Assembly (NCBI GenBank): GCA_964603155.1
Contig: CAZRTZ010000005.1
Span: forward strand, 12,596-76,595
Source: VAUL01 sp964603155
GTDB taxonomy: Bacteria; Desulfobacterota; Desulfuromonadia; Desulfuromonadales; BM103
Length of the DNA stretch: 64,000 nucleotides
Direction: 5' to 3'
Made by a program: the position numbers and the translations under genes
The notes under the pieces: model-generated
Databases searched by the model: none
Told to the model about the DNA's origin: nothing
The model's input: the letters and a program-made list of their open reading frames with translations, nothing else
In this document: positions 52,779 through 61,218 of the stretch, one piece after another
How the letters are laid out: the number at the start of each line of letters is the position of its first letter
How positions within the stretch are numbered: the stretch's first letter is position 1

Positions 52779-52812
52779 AAGCCCTTTCTCATCGCCAGAA
52801 GAGAAGGGGCTT
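52779..52812 (+). terminator. Regulated terminator of the SAM-I riboswitch
   Basis: AAGCCCTTTCTC pairs with GAGAAGGGGCTT (one G-U) and is followed by TTCTTC, 36 bases before the metB-type ATG. An ORF starting at 52776 would overlap this hairpin and is not the real start. Confidence 0.9.
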
Positions 52813-52847
52813 TTCTTCGCCCCGCATTTTTCCCAAGGGGAGAACAT

Positions 52848-54002
52848 ATGACCGCCTGCAGCCAACAACTCACCCTGGAAAGCCGCCTGGTCAATTTCGG
52901 TGTCGGCCGCGACGAGCGGACCGGGGGGATCAGCTTCCCGATTTATCCGAGCGCCACCTACCGCCACCCCGGAGTCGGCGAAAGCACCGGCTACGATTAC
53001 ACCCGCTCGGGAAATCCGACCCGGCAGCTTCTGGAAGAGGCCTTCGCCCAGCTTGAGGGCGGTGCCCGCGGGCTGGCCTTTGCCTCGGGGATGGCGGCAC
53101 TGACCACGCTCTTTCTGCACTTCTCCGCCGGCGACCACCTGGTCGTCTCCCAGGATCTTTACGGGGGTACCTACCGGGTCTTGGCCCAGGTCTTCGGCAA
53201 ATTCGGCCTGACGGCCAGTTATGTCGATACCACGGATGTGGCGGCGGTTGCGGCGGCCATCCGCCCTGAAACCAAGGCACTATTGATCGAAACCCCCGGC
53301 AACCCGCTGCTCGGCGTCGCCGATCTGGCCGCCCTCGGCGCGCTCTGCCGGGAGCACGGACTGCTGTATCTGGTCGACAACACCTTCCTGACCCCGCTCT
53401 TGCAGCGTCCCTTCGCTTATGGCGCCGATGTCACCATCTATTCGGCCACCAAGTACTTCGGCGGTCACAATGACCTGTGTGCCGGGGCGCTGGTGGCAAG
53501 GACGCCGGAACTCGGCGAGCGGCTTTACTTCCTGCAAAATTCCACCGGCGGCATCCTCCCGCCGCAGGACTGCTGGCTGCTGCTGCGCAGTCTCAAGACC
53601 CTGGGGCTGCGCCTGGAACGGCACTGCGCCAACGCCGGGGAAGTGGCGCGTTGGCTGAAGGCCCACCCGAAGGTGACGGCGGTCTACTATCCGGGGTTGG
53701 AGGACCACCCGGGGCATGAGTTGTCGCAACGGCAGACCTCGGGTTTCGGCGGCATGCTCTCCTTCCGGGTCGATACGGCGGAGACAGCCAGAAAGGTGTT
53801 AAAAAAGCTGCAGTTGATCTCCTTTGCCGAGAGTCTCGGCGGTGTCGAATCGCTGATGACCCTGCCGGCGGTGCAGACCCATGCCGACATCCCGGTGCAG
53901 GAGCGTCTGCGCCTGGGGATCTGCGAGCGCCTGCTGCGGCTTTCTGTCGGCATCGAAAGCAGTTGTGATATTATTGCCGATCTGGAACAGGCCTTGGCCT
54001 AG
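52848..54002 (+). CDS. metB: Cystathionine gamma-synthase-type trans-sulfuration enzyme (MetB/MetI-like)
   Basis: This 384-residue Cys/Met-metabolism PLP enzyme has the PLP Lys in VTIYSATKYFGGHNDL (about 198), the YDYTRSGNPTRQ motif (about 47-58) and ETPGNPLLGVADL. It is expected to join cysteine with an activated homoserine to give cystathionine. Substrate choice (O-acetyl, O-succinyl or phospho) and MetB versus MetC assignment cannot be settled by motif. Control by a SAM riboswitch and order before a second family member mirror the Bacillus metI-metC operon. ATG 52848 has AAGGGGAG. Confidence 0.8.
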   Translation: MTACSQQLTLESRLVNFGVGRDERTGGISFPIYPSATYRHPGVGESTGYDYTRSGNPTRQLLEEAFAQLEGGARGLAFASGMAALTTLFLHFSAGDHLVVSQDLYGGTYRVLAQVFGKFGLTASYVDTTDVAAVAAAIRPETKALLIETPGNPLLGVADLAALGALCREHGLLYLVDNTFLTPLLQRPFAYGADVTIYSATKYFGGHNDLCAGALVARTPELGERLYFLQNSTGGILPPQDCWLLLRSLKTLGLRLERHCANAGEVARWLKAHPKVTAVYYPGLEDHPGHELSQRQTSGFGGMLSFRVDTAETARKVLKKLQLISFAESLGGVESLMTLPAVQTHADIPVQERLRLGICERLLRLSVGIESSCDIIADLEQALA

Positions 54003-54007
54003 AATCC

Positions 54008-54077
54008 CGTGAGGAGTGAGGCGAAAAGGGTAAGGTGTAAAGCCTTTCTCCTCACCCCTCACTCCTCACCCCTCACG
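54008..54077. repeat. Palindromic element, CGTGAGGRGYGAGG family (copy 3), between the two trans-sulfuration genes
   Basis: CGTGAGGAGTGAGG at the left faces CCTCACTCCTCACCCCTCACG at the right. It fills the gap between metB-type and metC-type genes and ends 12 bases before the second ATG. Confidence 0.7.
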
Positions 54078-54089
54078 AAAGGTTTGTCG

Positions 54090-55238
54090 ATGTCTGCAAA
54101 AACCTACCGCCCCGCGACTCTGCTGGTCCACCAGGGGATGGACCGCGACCCGCACACCGGGGCCTCGGCCATCCCGATCTACCAGGCTTCGACCTATCAC
54201 CATCCCGGTGGAGTGGGGGGGGAATACGATTATGCGCGCAGCGGTAACCCGAGCCGGCAGCAGGTCGAGGAGGCGATCGCCCTCCTCGAAGGCGGGGTGC
54301 GCGGCTTCGCCTATGCCTCGGGGATGGCGGCGATCGGCAGCGCTCTGGCCCTGCTCAGAAGCGGCGACCACCTGATCGCCCCGGAGGATCTCTACGGGGG
54401 TTCCTGGCGCTATCTCAACACCGTCCTGCCGCAGCAGGGGATATCCGCCACCTATGTCGACACGACCGATCTTGGCAAAGTGGCGGCGGCGATCACCCCG
54501 CAGACCCGGGCGCTCTTTCTGGAGACGCCGTCCAATCCGCTGTTCAAGATCACCGACCTGCGCGGAGTGGCGGCCCTGGCGAAAGAGCGTCAGTTGCTCA
54601 CCTTTCTCGACAACACCTTCATGACGCCGCTGTTGCAACGCCCTCTGGAACTCGGCATCGACGTGGTCATCCACAGCGCCACCAAATTCCTTGGCGGCCA
54701 CTCCGACCTGCTGGCCGGGCTCGTGACCACCGCCGACCCGGAACTGGGCAAACGGCTCAAGCATTTCCAGAATGCCTTCGGTGCGGTCCTCGCTCCCTTC
54801 GACAGTTTCCTGCTGGCCCGGGGGCTGAAAACGCTCAAGCTGCGCCTGGAGGCCGGTCAGGCCAATGCACAGGTGTTGGCCGAGCGTCTTGCGGCCCATC
54901 CGGCAGTGGCCCGGGTCTACTATCCCGGGCTTGACGATTTCGCTGCCCGCGACCTGCACTTTGCCCAGGCCGCCGGGGCCGGCGCCGTGCTCTCCTTCGC
55001 CCTGCGCGATGCCGGCGCGGTCCCCGGGCTCCTGCAGCGGGTCCGGTTGCCGATCATCGCGCCGAGTCTCGGCGGGGTGGAGACGATTCTCACCCACTGC
55101 TGGTCGATGTCGCATGCGGCGATCCCGGCCGAGGTCAAGCAGTCCCTGGGGATCGGTCCGGAACTGCTGCGCCTGGCTGCCGGGATCGAGGATGTCGAGG
55201 ATCTCTGGGCTGATCTGGAACAGGCGCTGGCCGGCTGA
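54090..55238 (+). CDS. metC: Cystathionine beta-lyase-type trans-sulfuration enzyme (MetC-like)
   Basis: The 382-residue paralogue of the preceding gene has the PLP Lys in VVIHSATKFLGGHSDL (about 196), YDYARSGNPSRQ (about 48) and ETPSNPLFKITDL. It would split cystathionine to homocysteine, pyruvate and ammonia, completing the step begun by its neighbour; a gamma-lyase or gamma-synthase role is possible. ATG 54090 was chosen as the first codon after the repeat; a GAAAGG precedes it. It shares the SAM-riboswitch transcript. Confidence 0.8.
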   Translation: MSAKTYRPATLLVHQGMDRDPHTGASAIPIYQASTYHHPGGVGGEYDYARSGNPSRQQVEEAIALLEGGVRGFAYASGMAAIGSALALLRSGDHLIAPEDLYGGSWRYLNTVLPQQGISATYVDTTDLGKVAAAITPQTRALFLETPSNPLFKITDLRGVAALAKERQLLTFLDNTFMTPLLQRPLELGIDVVIHSATKFLGGHSDLLAGLVTTADPELGKRLKHFQNAFGAVLAPFDSFLLARGLKTLKLRLEAGQANAQVLAERLAAHPAVARVYYPGLDDFAARDLHFAQAAGAGAVLSFALRDAGAVPGLLQRVRLPIIAPSLGGVETILTHCWSMSHAAIPAEVKQSLGIGPELLRLAAGIEDVEDLWADLEQALAG

Positions 55239-55259
55239 CAGTCGCACAGTTGCCAGGGT

Positions 55260-55294
55260 AAAAAGGGGACAGAATCGCATTCTGTCCCCTTTTT
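55260..55294. terminator. Strong bidirectional terminator after metC
   Basis: The 16-bp perfect stem AAAAAGGGGACAGAAT/ATTCTGTCCCCTTTTT with a three-base loop lies 21 bases after the stop. Confidence 0.93.
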
Positions 55295-55354
55295 GCATCC
55301 ATTTTCCATTTGGGGTTGCTATAATCTCAAGATTACGGTTGGCAGGAGTGCGTC

Positions 55355-56434
55355 ATGTCCAGTTCCTTCGGGACTCTTTTTCGCGTCGCGACCTTCGGTG
55401 AATCACATGGCGTCGGTGTCGGCGCGGTGGTCGACGGCTGTCCGGCGAATCTCGCCCTGAGCGAAGCCGATATACAGCTTCAGCTCGATCGGCGCCGGCC
55501 GGGGCAGTCGGACCTGACCACGCCGCGCCAGGAAGCCGATCGGGTGACGATCCTCTCCGGGGTCGAGAACGGGCGCACGCTCGGTACGCCGATCGGTTTG
55601 CTGGTGCGCAACCAGGACCAGCGCCCCGGCGATTATCAGGAGATGGACCTGGTGCCGCGCCCCTCCCATGCCGACTACACCTACCAGATCAAGTACGGTG
55701 TCGCCGCCCGCAGCGGCGGCGGCCGTGCCAGTGCCCGCGAGACCATCGGCCGGGTGGCAGCCGGGGCGATTGCCGAAAAAATCCTGCGCGAGCGCTGGGG
55801 GGTGGAGATTGTGGCCTGGGTCAGTGGCGTCGGCGCCATCGAAGCGCCAGCGGTTGACGTCGAGACCCTCAGCCGCGCTCAGGTCGACGCCAGTGCCGTG
55901 CGTTGCCCGGATGCGGACGCCGCCGCGCGGATGACCGCACAGATCCGCGAGGTTCGCGATGCCAGTGATTCCATCGGCGGTGTGGTCAGCTGCCTGTGTC
56001 GCAACGTGCCTGTCGGCTGGGGGGAGCCGGTTTTCGACAAGCTTGAGGCCAAGCTGGCCCAGGCGATGCTTTCTCTGCCGGCCACCAAGGGCTTCGAGGT
56101 CGGTTCCGGCTTTGCCGGCACCAGGCTGCGCGGCTCGCAACACAATGATCCGTTTGTCCGCAAGGGCGAGCGGCTTGGCACCGTAACCAACCATGCCGGC
56201 GGCGTCCTTGGCGGAATCTCCAGCGGCGAGCCGCTGCTGTTCAGGGTCGCGTTCAAGCCGGTGGCAACCATCGGCCAGCCGCAGCAGACGGTCGATCTCG
56301 ACGGCAAGCCGGTCGAACTGGCCGCCAGAGGGCGGCATGACCCGTGCGTGGTGCCGCGCGCGGTGCCGATCGTCGAGACCATGGCCGCCCTGGTCCTGGT
56401 GGACCTGGCCCTGCGGCAGCAGGCGCGCGGCTAG
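55355..56434 (+). CDS. aroC: Chorismate synthase
   Basis: The FMN-dependent enzyme ends the shikimate pathway. The 359 residues have the signatures GESHGVGVGAVVDG (about 15-28), the RPSHADYTYQIKYG segment (about 102) and RASARETIGRVAAGA (about 127), and a late GGRHDPCVVPRAVPIVE. AGGAG precedes ATG 55355. The next gene follows 14 bases after the stop, so both may be transcribed together. Confidence 0.97.
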   Translation: MSSSFGTLFRVATFGESHGVGVGAVVDGCPANLALSEADIQLQLDRRRPGQSDLTTPRQEADRVTILSGVENGRTLGTPIGLLVRNQDQRPGDYQEMDLVPRPSHADYTYQIKYGVAARSGGGRASARETIGRVAAGAIAEKILRERWGVEIVAWVSGVGAIEAPAVDVETLSRAQVDASAVRCPDADAAARMTAQIREVRDASDSIGGVVSCLCRNVPVGWGEPVFDKLEAKLAQAMLSLPATKGFEVGSGFAGTRLRGSQHNDPFVRKGERLGTVTNHAGGVLGGISSGEPLLFRVAFKPVATIGQPQQTVDLDGKPVELAARGRHDPCVVPRAVPIVETMAALVLVDLALRQQARG

Positions 56435-56448
56435 AATCACATCAGCCG

Positions 56449-57861
56449 ATGGACGGTGCGCCCGATCTGGTCATCCTCGGTGGCGGTAGTTCGGCTTTGG
56501 CTGCGGCCCAGCGGGCCGTGGAACTTGGTGCCCGCATTACCCTGATCGAGCAGGGAACCCCCGGCGGCACCTGCATCAACTGGGGATGCATCCCGAGCAA
56601 GACGCTGATTCACAAGGCCGCTCTCTACCAGGCGGCCCGGCGCGGGGCCGGGGCGGGACTCAACCTGTCACAGGGGGTGGTCGACTGCGCCGCCTTGATG
56701 GCGGCGAAGCAGCAGGCCATCGACCGGGTACGCTGCGAGCGCTGCGACCACCTCCTCGGTGGCCATCCGGCCGTACGCCTGGTGCGCGGTCACGGGCGCT
56801 TCCTTGGCCCGGGGGAGATCCGGGTCGGCCCGGAGATCATCCGCTGTGACAAGTTCCTGATCGCCTGCGGCGGCCTGCCGCGCCATCTCGACCTCCCCGG
56901 TCTGCGCCAGGTACCGGTTCTCAACAGCTACTCGATCCTCAACTTAAGTGCCATTCCCCGCTCGCTGCTGATCATCGGCGGCGGCGTGATCGCCCTGGAG
57001 ATCGGCCAGATGCTGCAGCGCTTCGGCTGCCAGGTGACCATCCTCGAGCGCGGCGAGCGTCCGCTGGCCGAGTTCGATCCGCGTCTGACCGGCCCCTTGT
57101 GCGGACTGCTGGCCAGCGAAGGGCTGCGACAGCATTTCGGGGTCGAAGTTCGCGACATTGAACCGGATGCCGACGGGGTGGCGGTGCGGGCCATGATTCA
57201 TGAGCGGCCGGCGCGGTTGACAGCCGAGCGGCTGATGCTCGCGGTCGGGACGGTGCCGGCGACCGCTGATCTTGGGCTGGAGACGATCGGGGTCGCCCTC
57301 GACCGCCAGGGCTTCGTGATCATCGACGCGGAATGTCGCACCAGTGTGCCGGGGGTCTGGGCCGCCGGCGATGTCACCGGCCCGCCGCTGCTGGCCCCGG
57401 CCGGAGAACTCGAGGCGCGGGTTGCCGTGGAGAACATGTTTGCCGGCCGGCACTGCACCGTCGATCACCACGGTACGCCGATGGCGGTTTTCATCGATCC
57501 GGAGATTGCCATGGTCGGGCAGAACGCCGATCAGGCCCGGGCGAATGGCCATGATGTGGTCGAGGTCTGGCTCGATCTGACGGCAGTGGCCAAGGCGCAT
57601 GTGATCGGGGTACAGACCGGTGGGGTGCTGCTCTGGGCCGATCGTGCCGACGGGCGGATTCTCGGCGCGCAAATCCTCTCCCACCGGGCGGCGGATCTGA
57701 TCCACGAGATGGCCCTGGCGGTGCGGGCCTGCCTGACCGTCGCCGATATCGCCGACCTGGTCCACGTCTACCCGACGCTCAGCGACGGTTGGCGGCTGGC
57801 CGCCCGCCGGATGCTGCTTGCGTATCCGGAGTTGGTTGGTCGCAGCGGTTTGGGGAAATGA
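56449..57861 (+). CDS. FAD-dependent pyridine nucleotide-disulfide oxidoreductase (MerA/Lpd-like)
   Basis: The 470 residues have an N-terminal FAD-binding GGGSSALAAAQRAVE, the redox pair GGTCINWGCIPSKTL (C-x4-C, about 43-48), an NAD(P)-binding GGGVIALEIGQ (about 179) and a C-terminal dimerisation domain. It lacks the MerA vicinal C-terminal Cys pair and HMA domain. The catalytic His-Glu dyad appears altered: HVYPTLSDGW has Asp where HPTLSE is usual. No lipoyl-enzyme genes are nearby. A small-molecule disulfide or quinone substrate is possible. The frame upstream of ATG 56449 is aroC shadow. Confidence 0.82.
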   Translation: MDGAPDLVILGGGSSALAAAQRAVELGARITLIEQGTPGGTCINWGCIPSKTLIHKAALYQAARRGAGAGLNLSQGVVDCAALMAAKQQAIDRVRCERCDHLLGGHPAVRLVRGHGRFLGPGEIRVGPEIIRCDKFLIACGGLPRHLDLPGLRQVPVLNSYSILNLSAIPRSLLIIGGGVIALEIGQMLQRFGCQVTILERGERPLAEFDPRLTGPLCGLLASEGLRQHFGVEVRDIEPDADGVAVRAMIHERPARLTAERLMLAVGTVPATADLGLETIGVALDRQGFVIIDAECRTSVPGVWAAGDVTGPPLLAPAGELEARVAVENMFAGRHCTVDHHGTPMAVFIDPEIAMVGQNADQARANGHDVVEVWLDLTAVAKAHVIGVQTGGVLLWADRADGRILGAQILSHRAADLIHEMALAVRACLTVADIADLVHVYPTLSDGWRLAARRMLLAYPELVGRSGLGK

Positions 57862-57863
57862 GA

Positions 57864-57885
57864 AGGGCCGGTTTGCACCGGCCCT
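57864..57885. terminator. Hairpin between convergent genes
   Basis: AGGGCCGGT/ACCGGCCCT with loop TTGC stands three bases after the oxidoreductase stop. T-rich flank is better on the minus side, so it may serve the lipoprotein gene that ends at 57916. Confidence 0.65.
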
Positions 57886-57915
57886 GGCAGATGAAAATCC
57901 TGTCGAATCCCGGGA

Positions 57916-58494
57916 TCAGCGGCGGCCGAGGTGCTTGGCCAGTTCCTTCACCGAAGCGGGGACGGCCTCCTGGAACATCTCCTGTACCGAAATCTCGATA
58001 CTGACGGTCTGCCCGCTGGCCAGCTCGAGGAAATCCAGGCGGTAGCCGACCTTCATGATCACCCCCTGGGCCGGCGCCGCCACCATCTCGCGGTGCAGGA
58101 TGGTGGCGCTCATCAGCAGGTCGGGGGAGTTGGCCAACCCCATCGCCTGTTGCACCGCCGCCGGCTTTTGCCCCTGCCAGTCAGCGCTGCGCGGCGTCGG
58201 TTTGGCGAGCCGGTTGGTCATGGCCAACTCCGCCGGGAACAGGCCGGTCTGGTTGAAACTGGCCGTGAACGAGGCCGCCTCTTCCCCGCGGCAGACCTCG
58301 AAAGAGGACGGGGTGGTGGCGAACGGGCCGAGTACGGCCACGCGCGCACCGGGGCGCAAGACCGAGAGGTTGCCGCTGACCACACGGAACTCCTTGATGC
58401 CGTTGCTGGAAACCATCATGCTGCCGATGATCGGCCCGCAGGCACTGAGCAGTAGCACGAGGAGGAGGACCAAGAAAGCTTTTGTTCTCATCAT
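57916..58494 (-). CDS. Outer-membrane-type lipoprotein, CsgG/FlgO-like layout (function unknown)
   Basis: The 192-residue lipoprotein has signal residues about 1-19 with lipobox LLLSACG. The mature part alternates strands and helices (GARVAVLGPFATTP; SPDLLMSATILHRE; VGYRLDFLELASGQTVSIEISV; final helix SVKELAKHLGRR). This recalls the small alpha/beta domain of CsgG/FlgO-type proteins, though I see no certain family signature. ATG 58494 overlaps the stop of the diheme gene by ATGA, a strong coupling sign; ATG 58491 is also possible. Joint production with a heme lipoprotein suggests a shared envelope complex. Confidence 0.65.
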   Translation of the reverse strand: MMRTKAFLVLLLVLLLSACGPIIGSMMVSSNGIKEFRVVSGNLSVLRPGARVAVLGPFATTPSSFEVCRGEEAASFTASFNQTGLFPAELAMTNRLAKPTPRSADWQGQKPAAVQQAMGLANSPDLLMSATILHREMVAAPAQGVIMKVGYRLDFLELASGQTVSIEISVQEMFQEAVPASVKELAKHLGRR

Positions 58495-58724
58495 AAGTCT
58501 CCGTGTAGAATGCGGTGGCACTGGAGGCAGTTGTCAGAAACCTGGTGTCCTCCGCGAAGAGAGGCGACTTCGTGACAGCCAAGACAGGCCTGGTTGGTGG
58601 TGGCGCTCCTGTGGAAATCGCTGTCCGGCCGGTGCGGGGCGAAGGGTGCCATGCGCCGTGCACCGCATCCCCACGAGGTGGCGATGACCAGGGTGACGAG
58701 GATGAGCGGGAGCAGTCGATACAT
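58491..58724 (-). CDS. Small diheme c-type cytochrome lipoprotein
   Basis: The 77 residues have a signal of about 19 residues with lipobox TSWGCG, then two heme sites, QACLGCHEVA and DNCLQCHRIL. His residues in between (HRSATT, GGHQVS) could be axial ligands. At under 60 mature residues it is a minimal diheme protein. It is translationally coupled (ATGA) to the lipoprotein downstream and divergent from the DUF2141-like gene, with only 25 bases between the start codons, so the two promoters must overlap the opposite coding sequences. Confidence 0.75.
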   Translation of the reverse strand: MYRLLPLILVTLVIATSWGCGARRMAPFAPHRPDSDFHRSATTNQACLGCHEVASLRGGHQVSDNCLQCHRILHGDL

Positions 58725-58749
58725 GGTGTTAGACCCCTGTCAGGTTGGT

Positions 58750-59370
58750 ATGATGAATGAGTCTATCACCGGCATAGTGCTTCGCAAGAGTGCTACGCGC
58801 AAACCGAAAGTGTGCGGAAAGACGGGGACCGTTCGCCAGATTGCGCAACCTCTGGCCTGGGCAGTGGCCGGTTTGCTGGTCGCTGTGCTGTCGGTCGGTT
58901 GTCGGGGGCCCGCCCTCCCTTCGGCGTTTCCTGCCGGGCAAGGGGATTTGCTGGTCAGGCTCGGTGGTTTGCGCAACGAGCAGGGGGTTGTGGTCGTCTC
59001 CCTGTTTGCCGGCGCCCGGGGGTTTCCCGACAACGTGCCCGCCTCGCTGGCGACCGTTGCCGTACCGATTCGCTCCGGGCAGGCCGAGGTGAGATTCTCT
59101 GCCATCCCCTACGGGGAGTATGCGCTCAGTGTCCTTCACGATGAGGATGGCGATGGCCGGATGGCGACCGGTCTGTTCGGTGCCCCGCGCGAGGGCTTCG
59201 GTTTTTCCGGGCACCCGGACTATCGCTTCGGCCACCCCGATTTTGCGGCTGCCAGCTTTCTGCTGCTTTCGCCGCAGCGCGAAATCGAAATAGGCATGCG
59301 TTACGAAACCGGTCGCCGTCAGCATCAGGAAGAAGGGCGCGGCGGTGAACTCCGTCGCCCGCAGGAGTAG
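58750..59370 (+). CDS. DUF2141-like lipoprotein
   Basis: The 206 residues have a charged N-terminal stretch of about 30, a hydrophobic segment ending in lipobox LSVGC (Cys about 50), and then a beta-sandwich-like domain. That domain has the DUF2141 pattern: LLVRLGGLRNEQGVVVVSLFAGARGFP, IPYGEYALSVLHDEDGDGRM, FGFSGHPDYRFGHPDF. The pattern HDEDGDG resembles a calcium loop. The unusually long N-terminus makes the start doubtful: ATG 58750, ATG 58753 or a later codon. It ends 9 bases before the UbiD-type gene and is probably co-transcribed. Confidence 0.7.
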   Translation: MMNESITGIVLRKSATRKPKVCGKTGTVRQIAQPLAWAVAGLLVAVLSVGCRGPALPSAFPAGQGDLLVRLGGLRNEQGVVVVSLFAGARGFPDNVPASLATVAVPIRSGQAEVRFSAIPYGEYALSVLHDEDGDGRMATGLFGAPREGFGFSGHPDYRFGHPDFAAASFLLLSPQREIEIGMRYETGRRQHQEEGRGGELRRPQE

Positions 59371-59379
59371 AGTCTTCCC

Positions 59380-61218
59380 ATGGGTTATCGCAACCTGCAG
59401 CAGACGGTCGACGCTCTCGAGCGTACCGGCCAGCTCCGGAGGGTCGAGGTCGAACTCGACCCCTGCCTGGAAATCGGGGCCATTCAGCGCCGCGTCTACC
59501 AGCGCGGGGGGCCTGCCCTGCTCTTTACGCGCGTCAAGGGAACCGCCTTCCCCCTCCTCGGCAACCTGTTCGGTACGCTGGAACGGGCCCGCTACCTGTT
59601 TCGCGACACCCTCGATGCCATTCAGCTTCTGGCGGCGGCCAAGGGTGATCCGGCGGCTTTGCTGCGGCGCCCCGGCGCGGCGTGCAAGCTTCTCCCCCAC
59701 TTGAGCCACCTGTTGCCGCGCCGGGTGAGGGACGGTGCGGTCCTTGCCCGGGCTGTGCCCCTGGCCGAGTTGCCGGCACTGGTGTCCTGGCCGCAGGATG
59801 GCGGTCCGTTCATCACGCTGCCCCAGGTTTACAGCGAAGCCCCGCAGCGTCGCGGCTGGCGGCACTCCAATCTCGGCATGTACCGGGTACAACTCGCCGG
59901 CAACCGCTACGCCCCGGGGGCCGAGGTTGGCCTGCACTACCAGATTCACCGTGGCATCGGTGTCCACCATGCCGCTGCCATTGCGGCCGGTGGCCCGCTG
60001 CCGGTCAACGTTTTTGTCGGTGGTCCGCCGAGCCTGACGCTGGCGGCAGTGATGCCGCTCCCCGAGGGGATGCCGGAGCTGGCGTTCGCCGGGCTGTTGG
60101 GGGGGCATCGCCTGCCGCTGGTTGCCACCGGCAACGGGCTGCTCGCCCCCGCCGAAGCCGATTTCTGTCTGGTCGGCCATATCGATCCGCAGAGGACCCT
60201 CCCCGAGGGGCCCTTTGGTGACCACCTCGGCTACTACAGCCTGGTTCACGAATTCCCGGTGATGACCGTGGAGAAGGTCTATTGCCGGCCCGGAGCCATC
60301 TGGCCGTTCACCACCGTCGGTCGGCCGCCGCAGGAGGATACCACCTTCGGCGCCCTGATCCACGAGATGACCGGAACGCTCATCCCCGAGTTGATCCCCG
60401 GGGTCCGTGCCATCCATGCCGTCGACGCGGCCGGTGTGCACCCTCTGCTGCTCGCCATCGGCTCCGAGCGCTACACCCCGTATGCGACCGAGAAGGAACC
60501 GCGCGAACTGCTCACCCAGGCCAACGCCATCCTTGGCCAGGGGCAGCTCTCCCTGGCCAAATATCTGCTGATCGCCGACGGCGACGACGCTCCCCAGCTT
60601 GACCTGCACGACATTGCCGCTTTCCTGCGCCATCTGCTCGAGCGGGTCGACTGGTCACGTGATCTGCACTTCCAGACCCGGACCACGATCGATACCCTCG
60701 ATTATTCCGGTGTCGGCCTCAACCAGGGGTCCAAGGTGGTACTGGCCGCCGCCGGACCTCTCCGCCGCAGTTTGCCGACGGAAATTCCTTTCGGGCTGAC
60801 GCTGCCGGATGGTTTTGGCTCGCCGCGCCTGGTCCTCCCCGGGGTGCTGGCGCTGCAGGCGCCACCATGGCAAGGTCGACGTGGGTTTCCTGCCGAAGAC
60901 CTGGCACGCTTTTGCCGTGCCATCGATCCGGAGGCGTTGGGTCGTTTTCCGCTGCTTGTCCTGGTTGATGACAGCGACTTTGTTGCCCGAACCCTCGATA
61001 ATTTCCTGTGGGTGACCTTCACCCGTTCTGATCCGGCGGCCGATATCGATGGCATCGGTGCCTCGATGCAAGCCAAGCACTGGGGGTGCTCCGGTCCCCT
61101 GGTGATTGATGCCCGGATTAAGGCCCATCACCCCCCCCCATTGGGGGATGACCCGGCGGTGGAGCGCCGGATCGACGCTCTCGGGGCATCTGGAGGCCCG
61201 CTGCATGGACTCGTATAG
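59380..61218 (+). CDS. UbiD-family decarboxylase
   Basis: This 612-residue member of the prenyl-FMN-dependent (de)carboxylase family has the conserved EGPFGDHLGYYS motif (about 273-284), the IHRGIGVHHAAAIAAG region (about 189-204) that holds metal/prFMN ligands, and the C-terminal helix region. It is longer than E. coli UbiD (about 497) and matches the approximately 600-residue branch seen in anaerobes (menaquinone-route or aromatic carboxylases). No UbiX gene is in the window. It overlaps the next gene by 14 bases. Confidence 0.88.
   Translation: MGYRNLQQTVDALERTGQLRRVEVELDPCLEIGAIQRRVYQRGGPALLFTRVKGTAFPLLGNLFGTLERARYLFRDTLDAIQLLAAAKGDPAALLRRPGAACKLLPHLSHLLPRRVRDGAVLARAVPLAELPALVSWPQDGGPFITLPQVYSEAPQRRGWRHSNLGMYRVQLAGNRYAPGAEVGLHYQIHRGIGVHHAAAIAAGGPLPVNVFVGGPPSLTLAAVMPLPEGMPELAFAGLLGGHRLPLVATGNGLLAPAEADFCLVGHIDPQRTLPEGPFGDHLGYYSLVHEFPVMTVEKVYCRPGAIWPFTTVGRPPQEDTTFGALIHEMTGTLIPELIPGVRAIHAVDAAGVHPLLLAIGSERYTPYATEKEPRELLTQANAILGQGQLSLAKYLLIADGDDAPQLDLHDIAAFLRHLLERVDWSRDLHFQTRTTIDTLDYSGVGLNQGSKVVLAAAGPLRRSLPTEIPFGLTLPDGFGSPRLVLPGVLALQAPPWQGRRGFPAEDLARFCRAIDPEALGRFPLLVLVDDSDFVARTLDNFLWVTFTRSDPAADIDGIGASMQAKHWGCSGPLVIDARIKAHHPPPLGDDPAVERRIDALGASGGPLHGLV

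Noticed and set aside
52776..52847. N-terminal extension of the metB-type protein from ATG 52776
   Set aside because: The codons overlap the riboswitch terminator hairpin, and a good ribosome site precedes ATG 52848.
58729..60633. Minus-strand ORF of 634 codons opposite the DUF2141-like and UbiD-type genes
   Set aside because: Shadow frame; the plus-strand genes carry family signatures.
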